Shown: one piece after another, positions 1-10,616 of the stretch
How positions within the stretch are numbered: the first letter of the stretch is position 1
Layout of the letters: every line of letters starts with the position of its first letter
NCBI GenBank assembly: GCA_014843695.1
Contig: CM026401.1
Coordinates: 30,908,567-30,972,566 of the forward strand
Reading direction: 5' to 3'
DNA: 64,000 bases
DNA from: Archivesica marissinica
Lineage: Eukaryota > Mollusca > Bivalvia > Venerida > Vesicomyidae
Notes under the pieces: generated by a model
What the model saw: the letters and a program-made list of their open reading frames with translations, nothing else
The model's database searches: none
What the model was told of the DNA's origin: nothing
Made by a program: the position numbers and the translations under genes

Positions 1-1407
1 ACCTGACTCATGACATCAGTCAAACCTCTCCAGAGCAAACACCATCCGGATACACCCAAGATTGGTTGTAGAGAGGTTGTTGTTGTAGAGAGGTTGTTGT
101 TCTACTATCTAGGGAGGTTCAACTTTTTGAAGGCAGTTATGATTGCTCATACTGATTTGAATATAGAGTATACAGAATGGGGGTACTACTTTCATTATAC
201 GATAGACTGAACTACGATTGAATATCTGAGGACGCAATGTGTTAAAATCGACACCAAATTATGCAAATTTATGACAATTGTGTAGATTAATATTTCAATA
301 CATCAAAGTACACAATTCTGATAAATAACGCATTTCAATTTTCATAAAAAGTACGGGTGAGAATGAGTAGCAATTTTGATACTCACGTACTCGGACACAG
401 TTCCGATCGGAAACGATCATTTGATTTTTGGGATCGTATGTTTGATTTATTTTCCGATATTTGGTAAGTATTTCAGATGAAGCTCGTCCGAAAGCTGATA
501 CTAATGATCTTATTACGGTGATTGCATTGTAATAAAGCTAAACCCGGGAAAATAAAAAATGCTTTACTCATTTTAATGAGATAATTATTAAACAAACGTA
601 TAAAGTTTATAAACAGTCTCCTCTATTGACAGACGAGGCATGTCCGTATATGGTATGCACCCACAAAATACATTTTTTCTTCAACTTGGTTTAAACAGTA
701 TTTATTCCAATACATTTACATGTATAACACAAACAATGTTCCAAATTACATAAATTGTGAATGGTTTGGATTGGAAAACAAGTTTTCAGAAAACTTATAT
801 TAATTCCTCTCCTCTTTATTTCTTCAACTTGAGCGATCAAAAGACACTTAAAACAACTTGCCAATCATGTCAAGCTGTTTATTGAAAGAATACCCTTAAA
901 CAACGATTATTTTCACATTTACGGTCCAGCCTGTAGATTATTGGACCCCAGATATGGTCCCAGATTAAGATAATTACTGTTTATTGAAGATTTAAAGGAA
1001 CAATTGGCGATTATTTGCGTCTGATGACACATACATGTACAGACTGTTTCTTTTTTAGGCCACATTTTTGTCTGTTCTTGGGAGGTTTTCTGCATCGATG
1101 GGTGGGAAATTGACTGTCATTGTGTGTTGTTGGGAGGTGTCATTCATGAGAGGTGAAATTGTATTAAAATGCAACGGTGGGAATAAAGGTGACGTTATAA
1201 AGAGGGTGTCGCTCATGGGAGGTGACGTTTGGGGAGATGGGACTGTATATAATTATTATGTGTACTGTACTAAGTTTCCTAAGACACCTACGAGGTAAAG
1301 ATCAATGCATGAATGTTGTTGTTTTTTCTATAAATAATTTCATAACTTATTGAATGACCCTCACTAACACAAAAAGTTTGCTCAATTTATAGTGACAGAC
1401 ATATGGT
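1..1407. other. CAD intron, no gene seen
   Basis: AT-rich sequence to the left of the first recognisable exon. The short ORFs here (for example at 10-210 and 1068-1298) have no recognisable domain and no exon-like borders, and I could not find the preceding CPSase exon. Apart from the dispersed repeat at 700-797 I see nothing structured. It is most likely the end of the CAD intron that precedes the 1703 exon. Confidence 0.6.
700..797 (+). repeat. Dispersed repeat, copy 1 of 2
   Basis: About 98 bp beginning tttattccaatacatttac and ending near gttttcagaaaactta is found again, same orientation and nearly identical, at 53302-53396. No terminal repeats or tRNA-like head are visible, so the class is unknown. 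Confidence 0.7.
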
Positions 1408-1676
1408 GTGTGTGTTTTACGTTGATTTATCGTTGCTACCGGTTGCCCATATGAGCGACGGTTCATGAATAGTCATTTTAGATTTTGGAGGATAGTGCAA
1501 TGATACAGACAGACCCATTCTAGAGTCTCCTCTGGTTCTTTTGCGTGCTCAGTTTAAAGCACTGAAACGAGACCTCGGTTTAAAGTCACGTCTGCTGTTA
1601 ATATTATTAGTGGGGGATTGAACCTGCGATCCCTAGATTCGTAGTCAACGCGTTAACCACCAGACTACTGACATAT
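1408..1676 (-). repeat. tRNA-derived SINE, family C
   Basis: Read on the - strand it has a tRNA-like head (decayed here; in better copies the anticodon loop reads ctggtaa, i.e. GGT, Thr-like, followed by a B box resembling aggttcgatccc), a body containing gtttaaagtc and ggaggatagtgcaatgatac on the + strand, and a 3' end gtcgctcatatgggcaaccg. Other copies lie at 14490, 48105, 50622 and 54759. It ends 27 bp before the CAD exon at 1703. Confidence 0.75.
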
Positions 1677-1702
1677 TGTAACCTTGGATACAATGTTTAT
1701 AG

Positions 1703-1945
1703 GTGAAGCCCGTAGACTGGCCATACGACGATGTCAATGCTGATGATAAAATGAATGGGAAACAGCTGACTATAGCCGACTACCTCGCCGAGAACAAGTT
1801 TGATCTAGTGATCAATCTGCCACTGCGTAGTAGCAGCCAGAGGGCATCCTCGTTCGTTACCCAGGGATACAAGACAAGGAGGATGGCTGTAGATTATTCT
1901 GTGCCTCTGATAACGGATGTGAAATGTACAAAAATGTTTGTAGAG
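1703..1945 (+). CDS. CAD: CAD exon: CPSase II regulatory (MGS-like) domain, C-terminal part
   Basis: 81 codons in phase 0, after a ttataggtg acceptor and before gag|gtaaga. The protein starts VKPVDWPYDD and contains LVINLPLRSS, RASSFVTQGYKTRRMA, VDYSVPLITD and KCTKMFVE. These match the end of the CPSase allosteric (methylglyoxal-synthase-like) domain, which in animal CAD binds UTP and PRPP. The serine equivalent to the mammalian PKA site (human Ser1406, in RRLS) sits here in QRAS, so the arginine at -3 is missing. The preceding exon is not in the window. The true first codon is GTG (Val) read from the splice site, not a start. Confidence 0.93.
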
Positions 1946-1960
1946 GTAAGAACTAGTACA

Positions 1961-2128
1961 CATAATACTGTCAGTTGTTGCTGTTAGCACTTGTCTATTC
2001 AACATAATACTGTCAGTTGTTGCTGTTAGCACTTGTCTATTCAACATAATACTGTCAGTTGTTGCTGTTAGCACTTGTCTATTCAACATAATACTGTCAG
2101 TTGTTGCTGTTAGCATTGTTTTTTTGTT
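1961..2128 (+). repeat. 42-bp minisatellite, 4 copies
   Basis: Units begin cataatactgtcagttgttg at 1961, 2003, 2045 and 2087, an exact 42-bp period. The last copy decays into related sequence up to about 2150. The array starts 16 bp after the CAD exon donor at 1945. The 103-aa reverse ORF across it is a by-product of the period being a multiple of three. Confidence 0.92.
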
Positions 2129-2765
2129 GGTGTTAGCATTTGTCTATTCAAATTGATATATTGTTTTGTTTTCATGTACCGGTACATGTTTTGAATATGT
2201 GTAATTATGATGTATATTGATATCGAAATAAAACTTGATAACAAGAGTGAAAAACCCAAACTAACTAGTACATATGGCACTACAGGCGGTGTTGTATCTC
2301 GCTGCATTGTTATTCCCGCTCCCCTGGTCGGGAAGCAATATCCGGAACAGTACCCTTAAAATGCAGGGTTCCCGCATCCGTTCGCCAGTGAAAAAAAATA
2401 AAACAGAACAAAAAGTACATTATTTTATTCAGTTTGTCAATATCAGTTATACTAATTATATGCCATTTCCAACCTTAGTTGTCTCCAAGTTAAGTTCTGT
2501 TTCACACCTCCTGCCAGCAAATCCCAAAATCCTCAACAGGATGCTAATTAGACTACATCTTTAAAATGACTGGATATGTATCCCACTACTATCTCGAGTC
2601 CAGCCAAATATTGTTCAAATCTCTCAGTAGCTCCAGAGTTATTTCCCATGGATTATTAATCAAATGTCCATCCATGCCATTATTTTTTTGGAAAATATTT
2701 ATATTTTGTACTAATGTAATATGTGTCCACATAGTCATTGTACTCATACTAAATCTTGTCCGAAT
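2129..2765. other. CAD intron, no gene seen
   Basis: Unique AT-rich intron between the 42-bp and 15-bp arrays. The ORF at 2274-2564 has no domain or coding-like pattern I recognise. Confidence 0.6.
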
Positions 2766-3400
2766 ATGCCTGGTACCTATCTACCTGGTACCTATCTGCC
2801 TGGTACCTATATGCCTGGTACCTATCTACCTGGTACCTATCTACCTGGTACCTATATGCCTGGTACCTATCTACCTGGTACCTATCTGCCTGGTACCTAT
2901 ATGCCTGGTACCTATCTACCTGGTACCTATCTACCTGGTACCTATCTGCCTGGTACCTATATGCCTGGTACCTATCTACCTGGTACCTATATGCCTGGTA
3001 CCTATCTGCTATCTGCCTGGTACCTATGTGCCTGGTATCTATGTGTCTGGTATCTATGTGCCTGGTATCTATGTGCCTGGTATCTATGTGTCTGGTATCT
3101 ATGTGTCTGGTACCTATGTGCCTGGTACCTATGTGTCTGGTACCTATGTGTCTGGTATCTATGTGTCTGGTATATATGTGTCTGGTATCTATGTGTCTGG
3201 TATATATGTGTCTGGTACCTATGTGTCTAGTATCTATGTGTCTGGTACCTATGTGTCTGGTATCTATGTGTCTGATATGTATATGCCTGGTACCTATCTG
3301 TGCCTTGTATCTATCTGCCTGATATATATATATGCCTGGCACCTATCTGCCTGATATATATATGCCTGGCACCTATCTGCCTGGTCCCTATCTGCCTGGT
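2766..3400 (+). repeat. 15-bp minisatellite (about 42 copies)
   Basis: Unit close to atgcctggtacctat, with blocks dominated by ctacctggtacctat (left) and gtgtctggtatctat (right). Because 15 is divisible by three and the unit lacks stops, four overlapping ORFs of 169-262 aa on both strands appear; I treat them as non-coding. The two halves carry different variants, as expected from local expansion of different founder units. Confidence 0.95.
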
Positions 3401-3708
3401 AATAGGAAATGTTCAAGCCAAATGACCAATATGGTTGTATGGAATTGAATTATATGTGGTACAGATACTAGTAATTCAGACTTGTAATTAGAATATAGGA
3501 TGGAATAGAATGCACAAAATATGTGATTTTCTGCATCCCTGTCTTTGCAGGCATGAGTTTATTCGATATTTATATGAAAATGAGATTTAAAAATAAATGT
3601 TTAGTCCTGTTCAACCTGAACTGTATTTACCAATCTCACAGCATGTTATGTAACCATGTCCGGCTGAAGGACCTCTATAGTCAAAGTGGTTAGTTAGGCT
3701 CTTATGTA
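3401..3708. other. CAD intron, no gene seen
   Basis: About 300 bp of unique sequence separating two arrays; no ORF, splice-bounded exon or known repeat recognised. Confidence 0.6.
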
Positions 3709-5966
3709 GCACTAAGTAATCTGAAGCTACCTGGCATTAAGTAATTTGAAGCTACCTGGCACTAGGTAATCTGAAGCTACATGGCACTAGGTAATCTGAA
3801 GCTACCTGGCACTAAGTAATCTGAAGCTACCTGGCACTATGTAATCTGAAGCTACCTGGCACTAGGTAATCTGAAGCTACCTGGCACTAGGTTATCTGAA
3901 GCTATCTGGCACTAGGTTATCTGAAGCTACCTGGCACTAAGTAATCTGAAGCTACCTGGCACTAGGTAATCTGAAGCTACCTGGCACTAGGTTATCTGAA
4001 GCTACCTGACACTAGGTTATCTGGCACTAGGTTATCTGAAGCTACCTGGCACTAAGTAATCTGAAGCTACCTGTCACTAGGTTATCTGAAGCTACCTAGC
4101 ACTAAGTAATCTGAAGCTACCTGGCACTAATAAATCTGAAGCTACCTGACACTAGGTAATCTGAAGTTTACCTGGCACTATGTAATCTGAAGTTTACCTG
4201 GCACTAAGTAATCTGAAGCTACCTGACACTAGGTAATCTGAAGTTTACCTGGCACTAGGTAATCTGAAGCTACCTGGCACTAAGTAATCTGAAGCTACCT
4301 GACACTAGGTAATCTGGAGTTTACCTGGCACTAGGTAATCTGAAGTTTACCTGGCACTAAGTAATCTGAGGCTACCTGGCACTAGGTAATCTGAAGCTAC
4401 CTGACACTAAGTGATCTTAAGCTACCTGACACTATGTAATCTGAAGCTACATGGCACTATGTAATCTGAAGCTACCTGGCACTAAGTGATCTTAAGCTAC
4501 CTGACACTATGTAATCTGAAGCTACATGGCACTATGTAATCTGAAGCTACATGGCACTATGTAATCTGAAGCTACCTGGCACTAGGTAATCTGAAGCTAC
4601 CTGGCACTAATAAATCTGAAGCTACCTGACACTATATAATCTGAAGCTACCTGGCACTATGTAATCTGAAGCTACATGGCACTATGTAATCTGAAGCTAC
4701 ATGGCACTATGTAATCTGAAGCTACATGGCACTAGGTAATCTGAAGCTACCTGGCACTAATAAATCTGAAGCTACCTGACACTATATAATCTGAAGCTAC
4801 CTGGCACTATGTAATCTGAAGCTACATGGCACTATGTAATCTGAAGCTACATGGCACTATGTAATCTGAAGCTACATGGCACTAGGTAATCTGAAGCTAC
4901 CTGGCACTAATAAATCTGAAGCTACCTGACACTATATAATCTGAAGCTACCTGGCACTATGTAATCTGAAGCTACATGGCACTATGTAATCTGAAGCTAC
5001 ATGGCACTATGTAATCTGAAGCTACATGGCACTAGGTAATCTGATGCTACCTGGCACTAATAAATCTGAAGCTACCTGGCACTATGTAATCTTAAGCTAC
5101 CTGGCACTAATAAATCTGAAGCTACCTGACACTATGTAATCTGAAACTACCTGGCACTAAGTGATCTTAAGCTACCTGACACTATGTAATCTGAAGCTAC
5201 ATGGCACTAAGTGATCTGAAGCTACCTGGCACTAAGTGATCTTAAGCTACCTGACACTATGTAATCTGAAGCTACATGGCACTATGTAATCTGAAGCTAC
5301 ATGGCACTAGGTAATCTGATGCTACCTGGCACTAATAAATCTGAAGCTACCTGACACTATGTAATCTGAAACTACCTGGCACTAAGTGATCTTAAGCTAC
5401 CTGACACTATGTAATCTGAAGCTACCTGGCACTATGTAATCTGAAGCTACCTGGCACTAAGTGATCTTAAGCTACATGGCACTATGTAATCTGAAGCTAC
5501 ATGGCACTATGTAATCTTAAGCTACATGACACTATGTAATCTTAAGCTACATGGCACTATGTAATCTTAAGCTACCTGACACTAGGTAATCTGAAGTTTA
5601 CCTGGCACTAAGTAATCTGAAGCTACCTGGCACTAAGTAATCTGAAGCTACCTGGCACTAGGTAATCTGAAGCTACCTGGCACTATGTAATCTGAAGCTA
5701 CCTGGCACTATGTAATCTGAAGCTACCTGACACTAGGTAATCTGAAGCTACCTGACACTATGTAATCTGAAGCTACATGGCACTATGTAATCTGAAACTA
5801 CCTGGCACTAGGTAATCTGAAGCTACCTGGCACTATGTAATCTGAAACTACCTGGCACTAGGTAATCTGAAGCTACCTGGCATTAATAAATCTGAAGCTA
5901 CCTGGCACTAATAAATCTGAAGCTACCTGGCACTAATAAATCTGAAGCTACCTGGCACTAAGTGAT
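3709..5966 (+). repeat. 25-bp satellite array (about 90 copies) with 150-bp higher-order repeat
   Basis: Unit ctgaagctacctggcactaa plus gtaat, 25 bp. Variants at the last five bases (gtaat, taaat, gtgat, ttatc) and ctac/catg changes are arranged non-randomly. Between about 4609 and 5050 a block of six units recurs: the marker gctacctgacactatataat occurs at 4621, 4771 and 4921, exactly 150 bp apart. The array breaks off at 5966 into unique DNA. Confidence 0.95.
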
Positions 5967-6496
5967 CAAGCATGGAGCTCAAGATTTTGTTGTTCAATCC
6001 ATCTAAAAACTACTGTGTGCGTCTTGGGTCCAATTGTCAACAAAATTGAAGGGGAGACATCAAAATGAAAGGGAATGTGGTGAAACTCTAGCAGTTTGTC
6101 TAGCGAACTATATAAATGTATTTCAAGTCGCCACAGCATAAATGCATTTGGGCGACTTAAGTTTTCTTAGACTTTTAAAATAAACACCATCTAAAAGTGG
6201 TGATTTTGGCCTATCGTAATTATTATAACTGTTTAGAGAGCTATGAGGGCTACTGTAGTCTCAGTGTGTGTTCGGTTTTCATATCTCCGACTGTCACTCA
6301 CAAGAATTAGTCTCACAAGAATTTGTGCCAGTGACAGTCAGAGGTAGACCTGGTGGGTATATTACCCCGTTGAGCAGTTGTCTATTGTGCCTTTGAGAGT
6401 AGTTGAGGTTATATTTTGCATAATGATTATTGGAAAAGTTGTGTGTGTTGAGGTGGAATAACTGATCCTGGTGAAAGTTGATTCTGGTATTGTTTT
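5967..6496. other. CAD intron, no gene seen
   Basis: Unique intron sequence between the 25-bp array and a family A SINE. It includes a local near-repeat of actgtcactcacaagaatta / tctcacaagaatttgtg near 6290-6335. No coding signal. Confidence 0.55.
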
Positions 6497-6727
6497 AGTT
6501 TATACAAATTTATTTTAGCTTGATTGCGAAACAAGTTCTAACAACTTATGTTAATCACTCTTGAGACCTCATTCCTGATGGAATTTATCGCCACGAGGGA
6601 GAGAGAAGAGGCAACGTGGAATTTAAATGCCTTGCTTAAGGGCACAATCGTAACAGCTCCAGCGGGGCTCGAACTCTGGACCTCTCCTACCTAAAGCGAC
6701 CGCACATCCACTGCGCTATCACAACTT
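6497..6727 (-). repeat. tRNA-derived SINE, family A
   Basis: Read on the - strand: tRNA-like head (A-box-like tagcgcagtgg, B-box-like gttcgagccccg), a body with gagggagagagaagaggc on the + strand, and a tail containing cttgtttcgcaatc then aaaataaatttgtata. Seven copies occur in the window (also 13561, 31715, 41166, 41798, 47674, 57188), all about 225-240 bp. Confidence 0.85.
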
Positions 6728-7564
6728 CCACTATTGGTAATTGCACAGTGGAAGCTTTAAAAATGTGAACATATAACTATGTAGGATACTAAACCTGGTC
6801 TAATTGAAGACTATAATATTAACCATTTCCCCCTTAGTAGCGCCTCTCGACTCCAATGCCTATTGGCATGGATCGACACATTAGTAGTCAAGCAAGCTAT
6901 AATAAAGATAGGAACAACGTAGTGTATACAACACTTAATACTAGTAATCTCCATGAAGGTGGAGTAGGCAAGTTCACAGCTTATTCATTGCATACGATTG
7001 GTAAATTACAGCCAAATGTATGAAATAAAACTACATCTCTATGGGGGAAAGGGTTAACCTGTTCAGATTGAAGAACACTCTTTTTTTTAAACGGATAACT
7101 GCGGATATTTGATGACATGTGAAGGTTGAAATGTTTATTTCTAATGAAGCATAGATCTCTAACATTAGTATTGAATACAAGCACACATTTATATGTTGGA
7201 CAGTTTAGAGCTGAGAATTTAAATAAATACAATTTATTTTAAAAAGTGACTCATTTTTAAAAAAATTCCTTTCAACAGAATAAATTGGATAGTTAGTTTG
7301 TACATTTTTGGTTTCAAAGTGAAAATAACTGGCAATCAGATTATGGCAATTATTAGTTGAATGCATAATTACAATGAATGATAATGCATGTAATATATAT
7401 AACCAGTCCTAAATAAATCACTATGATTTGTAGTAGATTTGCATACTTTTGTGGGCCCATAAAATGTTTGTGTTAAATTAATCATTCACTATTGTATTAA
7501 TCTTAACTAACGTAAATAAGTTTATGTAAGGTCACCACTACATACGTTAATGTAAGCAAATACA
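6728..7564. other. CAD intron, no gene seen
   Basis: AT-rich unique sequence. The 83-aa reverse ORF at 6981-7232 is low-complexity-free but matches no family I know and has no splice or promoter context. I regard it as chance. Confidence 0.55.
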
Positions 7565-8119
7565 GTTAAATATACCGGTAGTACAGTATACCTTAAATAT
7601 GAATGCTCTGGATTAAGTCAGGGCAATGTTAACATGAACAAGTTAAATATGGTACATTAGACCTTAATTGTGAATACTCTGGATTAAGTCAGGGCAATGT
7701 TAACATGAACTAGTTAAATATGGTACAGTATACCTTAATTGTGAACAGTCTGGATTAAGTCAGGGCAATGTTAACATGAACAAGTTATATATGGTACATT
7801 AGACCTTAAATGTGAATGCTCTGGATTAAGTCAGGGCAATGTTAACATGAACAAGTTATATATGGTACATTAGACCTTAAATGTGAATGCTCTGGATTAA
7901 GTCAGGGCAATGTTAACATGAACACGTTATATATGGTACATTAGACCTTAAATGTGAATGCTCTGGATTAAGTCAGGGCAATGTTAACATGAACAAGTTA
8001 TATATGGTACATTAGACCTTAATTGTGAACAGTCTGGATTAAGTCAGGGCAATGTTAACATGAACAAGTTAAATATTAGACCTTAATTGTGAACAGTCTG
8101 GATTAAGTCAGGGCAATGC
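7565..8119 (+). repeat. 71-bp minisatellite (about 7-8 copies)
   Basis: Unit contains ctggattaagtcagggcaat, gttaacatgaacaagtta and a tatggtacattagacctt link. Copies differ at aaatgtgaatgctc versus aattgtgaacagtc. One copy near 8065 has lost about 12 bp. It ends 160 bp upstream of the exon at 8281. Confidence 0.93.
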
Positions 8120-8280
8120 TACAGCGGAACTTCTATACTTGTGACAGTGACAGGTATGATGCAGAAATCAGGTTAATTTTGTCCAGCTATTTTTACTATG
8201 AATATATAGAAGACTGAAATTGACGATATTTGTGTGAAAATGATTTTGTGATATTCTGGTATGGTTCATTTTGTCTGTAG

Positions 8281-8362
8281 GCACTGCGACTATTAAAGAC
8301 TGCCCCACCCCTGAAAACACACATAGACTGTATCGCATCTCAGCGGGTCATAAGACTACCAG
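8281..8362 (+). CDS. CAD: CAD exon: CPSase-DHOase junction
   Basis: 82 nt after a tgtctgtag acceptor; translation ALRLLKTAPPLKTHIDCIAS then QRVIRLP and one base of a Gly codon. It matches the stretch joining the end of the CPSase regulatory domain (APPLK-HVDC in the family) to the beginning of dihydroorotase. Donor cag|gtttgt. It ends in phase 1, completed by gt at 8995. Confidence 0.92.
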
Positions 8363-8493
8363 GTTTGTTTTTATTAACTTCAGTCATTCCATGTAGATTA
8401 TGTTGGTTTTGCAAGAGTCATGTCACTGTAACTGGCAGTATTATTGAATGGAGCTTTTGCAATAAAATTGTTTGAAGTTTGGAATTGTAAAAA

Positions 8494-8750
8494 GATGACT
8501 GTCTGATTAGCGCAGTGGTTAACACGCTCGCTTCTCACTGATGCAATCTTGGTTTGATCCTTGGAACAGGACGTATGTGAGATGGCTTAGTTGTCAAATC
8601 GGACCTAGTGGATTTTCTCCGGATACTTCGGTTTCCTCCCACACGAATGACCACAAATACGCTCTCATCCATGTCAATGAGAGTGATTGATACAAATTGT
8701 TAAGGATTGTTTCGCAATCATTGTAAAATAAATAAAGTCTATTAATAAAA
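8494..8750 (+). repeat. tRNA-derived SINE, family B
   Basis: Head gattagcgcagtggttaaca with an A box, a weak B box (cttggtttgatccttgg), a body with ggattttctccggatacttc, and a tail gattgtttcgcaatcattgt followed by aaaataaataaagt. The tail is shared with family A. A second copy is at 35084-35320 on the opposite strand. Confidence 0.75.
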
Positions 8751-8775
8751 AGATGATTCTAAGCAAAGATGTTTA

Positions 8776-8933
8776 CAGTCAACCTGATTTAAGCAGCCAG
8801 CCAAGGGAATCAATAGATGGCTGCTTAGCACAGATGGCTTCTTAATTGAGGTCAAATATATAATAAAACAACATTTTAGGAATCTGGAAACTGGCTGCTT
8901 AATAGAAGTGACCACTAACACAGGTATTGACTG
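8776..8933. mobile_element. TA-flanked mariner/pogo-like MITE, uninterrupted copy
   Basis: Starts cagtcaacctg and ends caggtattgactg, directly flanked by TA on both sides (8774-8775, 8934-8935). The interior aaactggctgcttaatagaa is the intact form of the site that is filled by another element at 37743. Related copies: 37637-38035 and 54487-54665. Non-autonomous: 158 bp and no ORF. Confidence 0.82.
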
Positions 8934-8994
8934 TATATAAATGCTTCTTGAAGCAATAACTAGTTAGGTTTTTATAAAGTTATGTAATCTGCAG

Positions 8995-9158
8995 GTCTGA
9001 TCGATGTACACGTGCATGTGAGAGAACCAGGTGCTACACACAAGGAGGACTGGAGCTCGTGCACGGCTGCAGCATTGGCTGGCGGGGTCACCATGGTGCT
9101 TGCCATGCCAAACACTAACCCTCCTACAGTGAATGAAGCTTCCTTTGCTCTTACACAG
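8995..9158 (+). CDS. CAD: CAD exon: dihydroorotase, first metal-binding motif
   Basis: 164 nt: gt completes the split Gly, then [39 protein letters not shown] and [14 protein letters not shown] is the DHOase signature, giving two zinc-binding histidines and the arginine that contacts the substrate carboxylate. The Asn of AMPNT is the other conserved substrate contact. Acceptor ctgcag, donor cag|gtgaga, ends in phase 0. The larger ORF running to 9308 simply reads into the intron. Confidence 0.96.
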
Positions 9159-9361
9159 GTGAGATACTACATTTATTGTGCTCCCCCCCCCCTCCCTCTT
9201 GGAAGATATGTTGTATTTGTCCTGTCTGTCTGTCACAATTTGTTTCCACATGATAACAATATACATGTACTTGTATATCTCAAGTCTACAATATTTTTTG
9301 GCATATAGCCTGTTATCTTTCATTTTTGAGGCCCATAATGGGTGACTTCATTTAGTCCTTC

Positions 9362-9645
9362 TTAGTCGTTTAGGTTTACCGGTAGTTTAAACTTCAAATT
9401 GCTTGCCCCTCACCACTAGGTTTGAATCCCTCTGCCCATGTCAAATTCTTTCATGTGACAAAGCTATCCAGATAGCTTGCAGAAGGTAAGTGGTTCTACC
9501 ATGTGCCAGTCCGTGTCTGAAAGATGGTTCGGAAGGGTGCCTGAAATCTTCCTCCATTAATAATAACTGGAGAGTCGTCGTATGACCTAAGATGTTAGTG
9601 CGACTTTAAACCCCAACATCTACCCACTCCCTTGCTGGTTTCCCC
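9362..9645 (+). repeat. tRNA-derived SINE, family D (degraded head)
   Basis: Shares with 13929-14166 the features cttgcccctca, a B-box-like ggtttgaatccc, gctatccagatagcttgcag, gtggttctacc and a 3' part ctggagagtcgtcgtatgac. Its 3' part also matches 43905-44085. Lies wholly inside the CAD intron. Confidence 0.7.
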
Positions 9646-9831
9646 CCGTACCCCAACGACCTATCTACATTTCCGTTTCTATGCTCACACTCAAGTGAAG
9701 ATGCTCATAACGGCTTCCCGCAATAATACATGCATGTTGATATTAGGAGTACCTAACACATTGTAGGTTAACAATATGCCTTCTTCCATTACGTTAGAAA
9801 ATGAAAGATTATATTACCGGTTTTATTTCAG

Positions 9832-9999
9832 AAACTTGCCAGGTCAGGGGCCCGGTGTGACTTTGGTGTGTTTGTTGGGGCTAGTCGTGACAACTATACT
9901 AGTATCCCCGCCATAGGAAACATGGCCGCAGCCCTCAAGATGTATCTAAATGAGACCTTCACCACACTTAAACTTGATGATATTTCAGTCTGGATGAAG
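9832..9999 (+). CDS. CAD: CAD exon: dihydroorotase, carboxylated-lysine motif
   Basis: 56 codons, phase 0 at both ends: KLARSGARCDFGVFVGASRD, then NMAAALKMYLNETFTTLKLD and ISVWMK. The Lys in ALKMYLNETF corresponds to the carboxylated lysine that bridges the two metals in animal DHOase. The following NETF segment corresponds to the flexible catalytic loop with its Thr-Phe pair. Acceptor tttatttcag, donor aag|gtaaat. Confidence 0.96.
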
Positions 10000-10013
10000 G
10001 TAAATGGTACAGA

Positions 10014-10284
10014 GGTCCGCCTCCGTGGTCGAGTGGTTAAGGTCGTTGACTTGTATACCACTGTAACCTATCATCACTGATGGTCACGGGTTCGAGCCCC
10101 GCTCAGGCCGTGTCTCATTTATATGAAAAAGTTGGCAGTTTCTTACGGAGGTTGGTGCACCCAAGTACTGGTTAACCGTTGGAGTCTGCCCAGGAAAGGT
10201 GTTGTTAGGTAAACTGCCCGCCGGCGATATAGCCCAAAATGGTGCTGATGCAGGTGTAAAGCCTGAAATATAACATAACATAAA
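10014..10284 (+). repeat. tRNA-derived SINE, family E (class II tRNA-like head)
   Basis: Head gtggtcgagtggttaaggtc with a long variable arm and B box gggttcgagccccg, resembling a Ser/Leu type tRNA. The body has agtttcttacggaggttgg and gcccaggaaaggtgttgtta, and the end is a taacataacataa tail. Second full copy at 35361; chimeric copy at 56354. It starts 15 bp after the exon donor at 9999. Confidence 0.83.
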
Positions 10285-10303
10285 TGGTACAGAGATAGTA
10301 CAC

Positions 10304-10616
10304 TGTAGAACACTATAATTTCACGAGTACTTCTATTCGACTATTTCTCGGTTTTCATGATTTTGAATATTTTTAATTAATTCGCGAAGTTTTGAATTCG
10401 TGCATCCGTGATGTATCACGAATAAATCAAGGTAACTGTTTATTGTTTATGTATATCGCTAATTGTATTGACTTCCAAATTTTCATAAAATATATTTTTT
10501 TCCGGATATATCTACATTCGGACACAGTATTATTCACGAGAATCATGAATTCGCGATCAACTTGGTTCATGAAAATTAGCGAAATATAAATGCTCGCAAA
10601 TAAATAGTGTTCTACA
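10304..10616. mobile_element. MITE with TGTAGAACACTAT termini
   Basis: Begins tgtagaacactataatttca and ends aaatagtgttctaca, which are inverted copies of one another over about 13 bp. Subterminal tcacgag / ctcgcaa and repeated gaattcg / aattcgcg motifs also mirror. About 313 bp, AT-rich, no significant ORF. Superfamily not assigned. Confidence 0.65.

Noticed and set aside
2766..3400. Possible repetitive secreted or silk-like protein (PGTYLPGTYM)
   Set aside because: 15-bp unit with open frames on both strands; no signal peptide or upstream exon; variation does not favour synonymous positions.
9012..9308. Independent 98-aa protein
   Set aside because: Only the part to 9158 is coding (DHOase exon); the rest reads through the GT donor into the intron.
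10014..10110. tRNA-Ser or Leu gene
   Set aside because: The tRNA-like head continues into a body repeated elsewhere (35361, 56354) and lacks a clean acceptor stem; it is a SINE.
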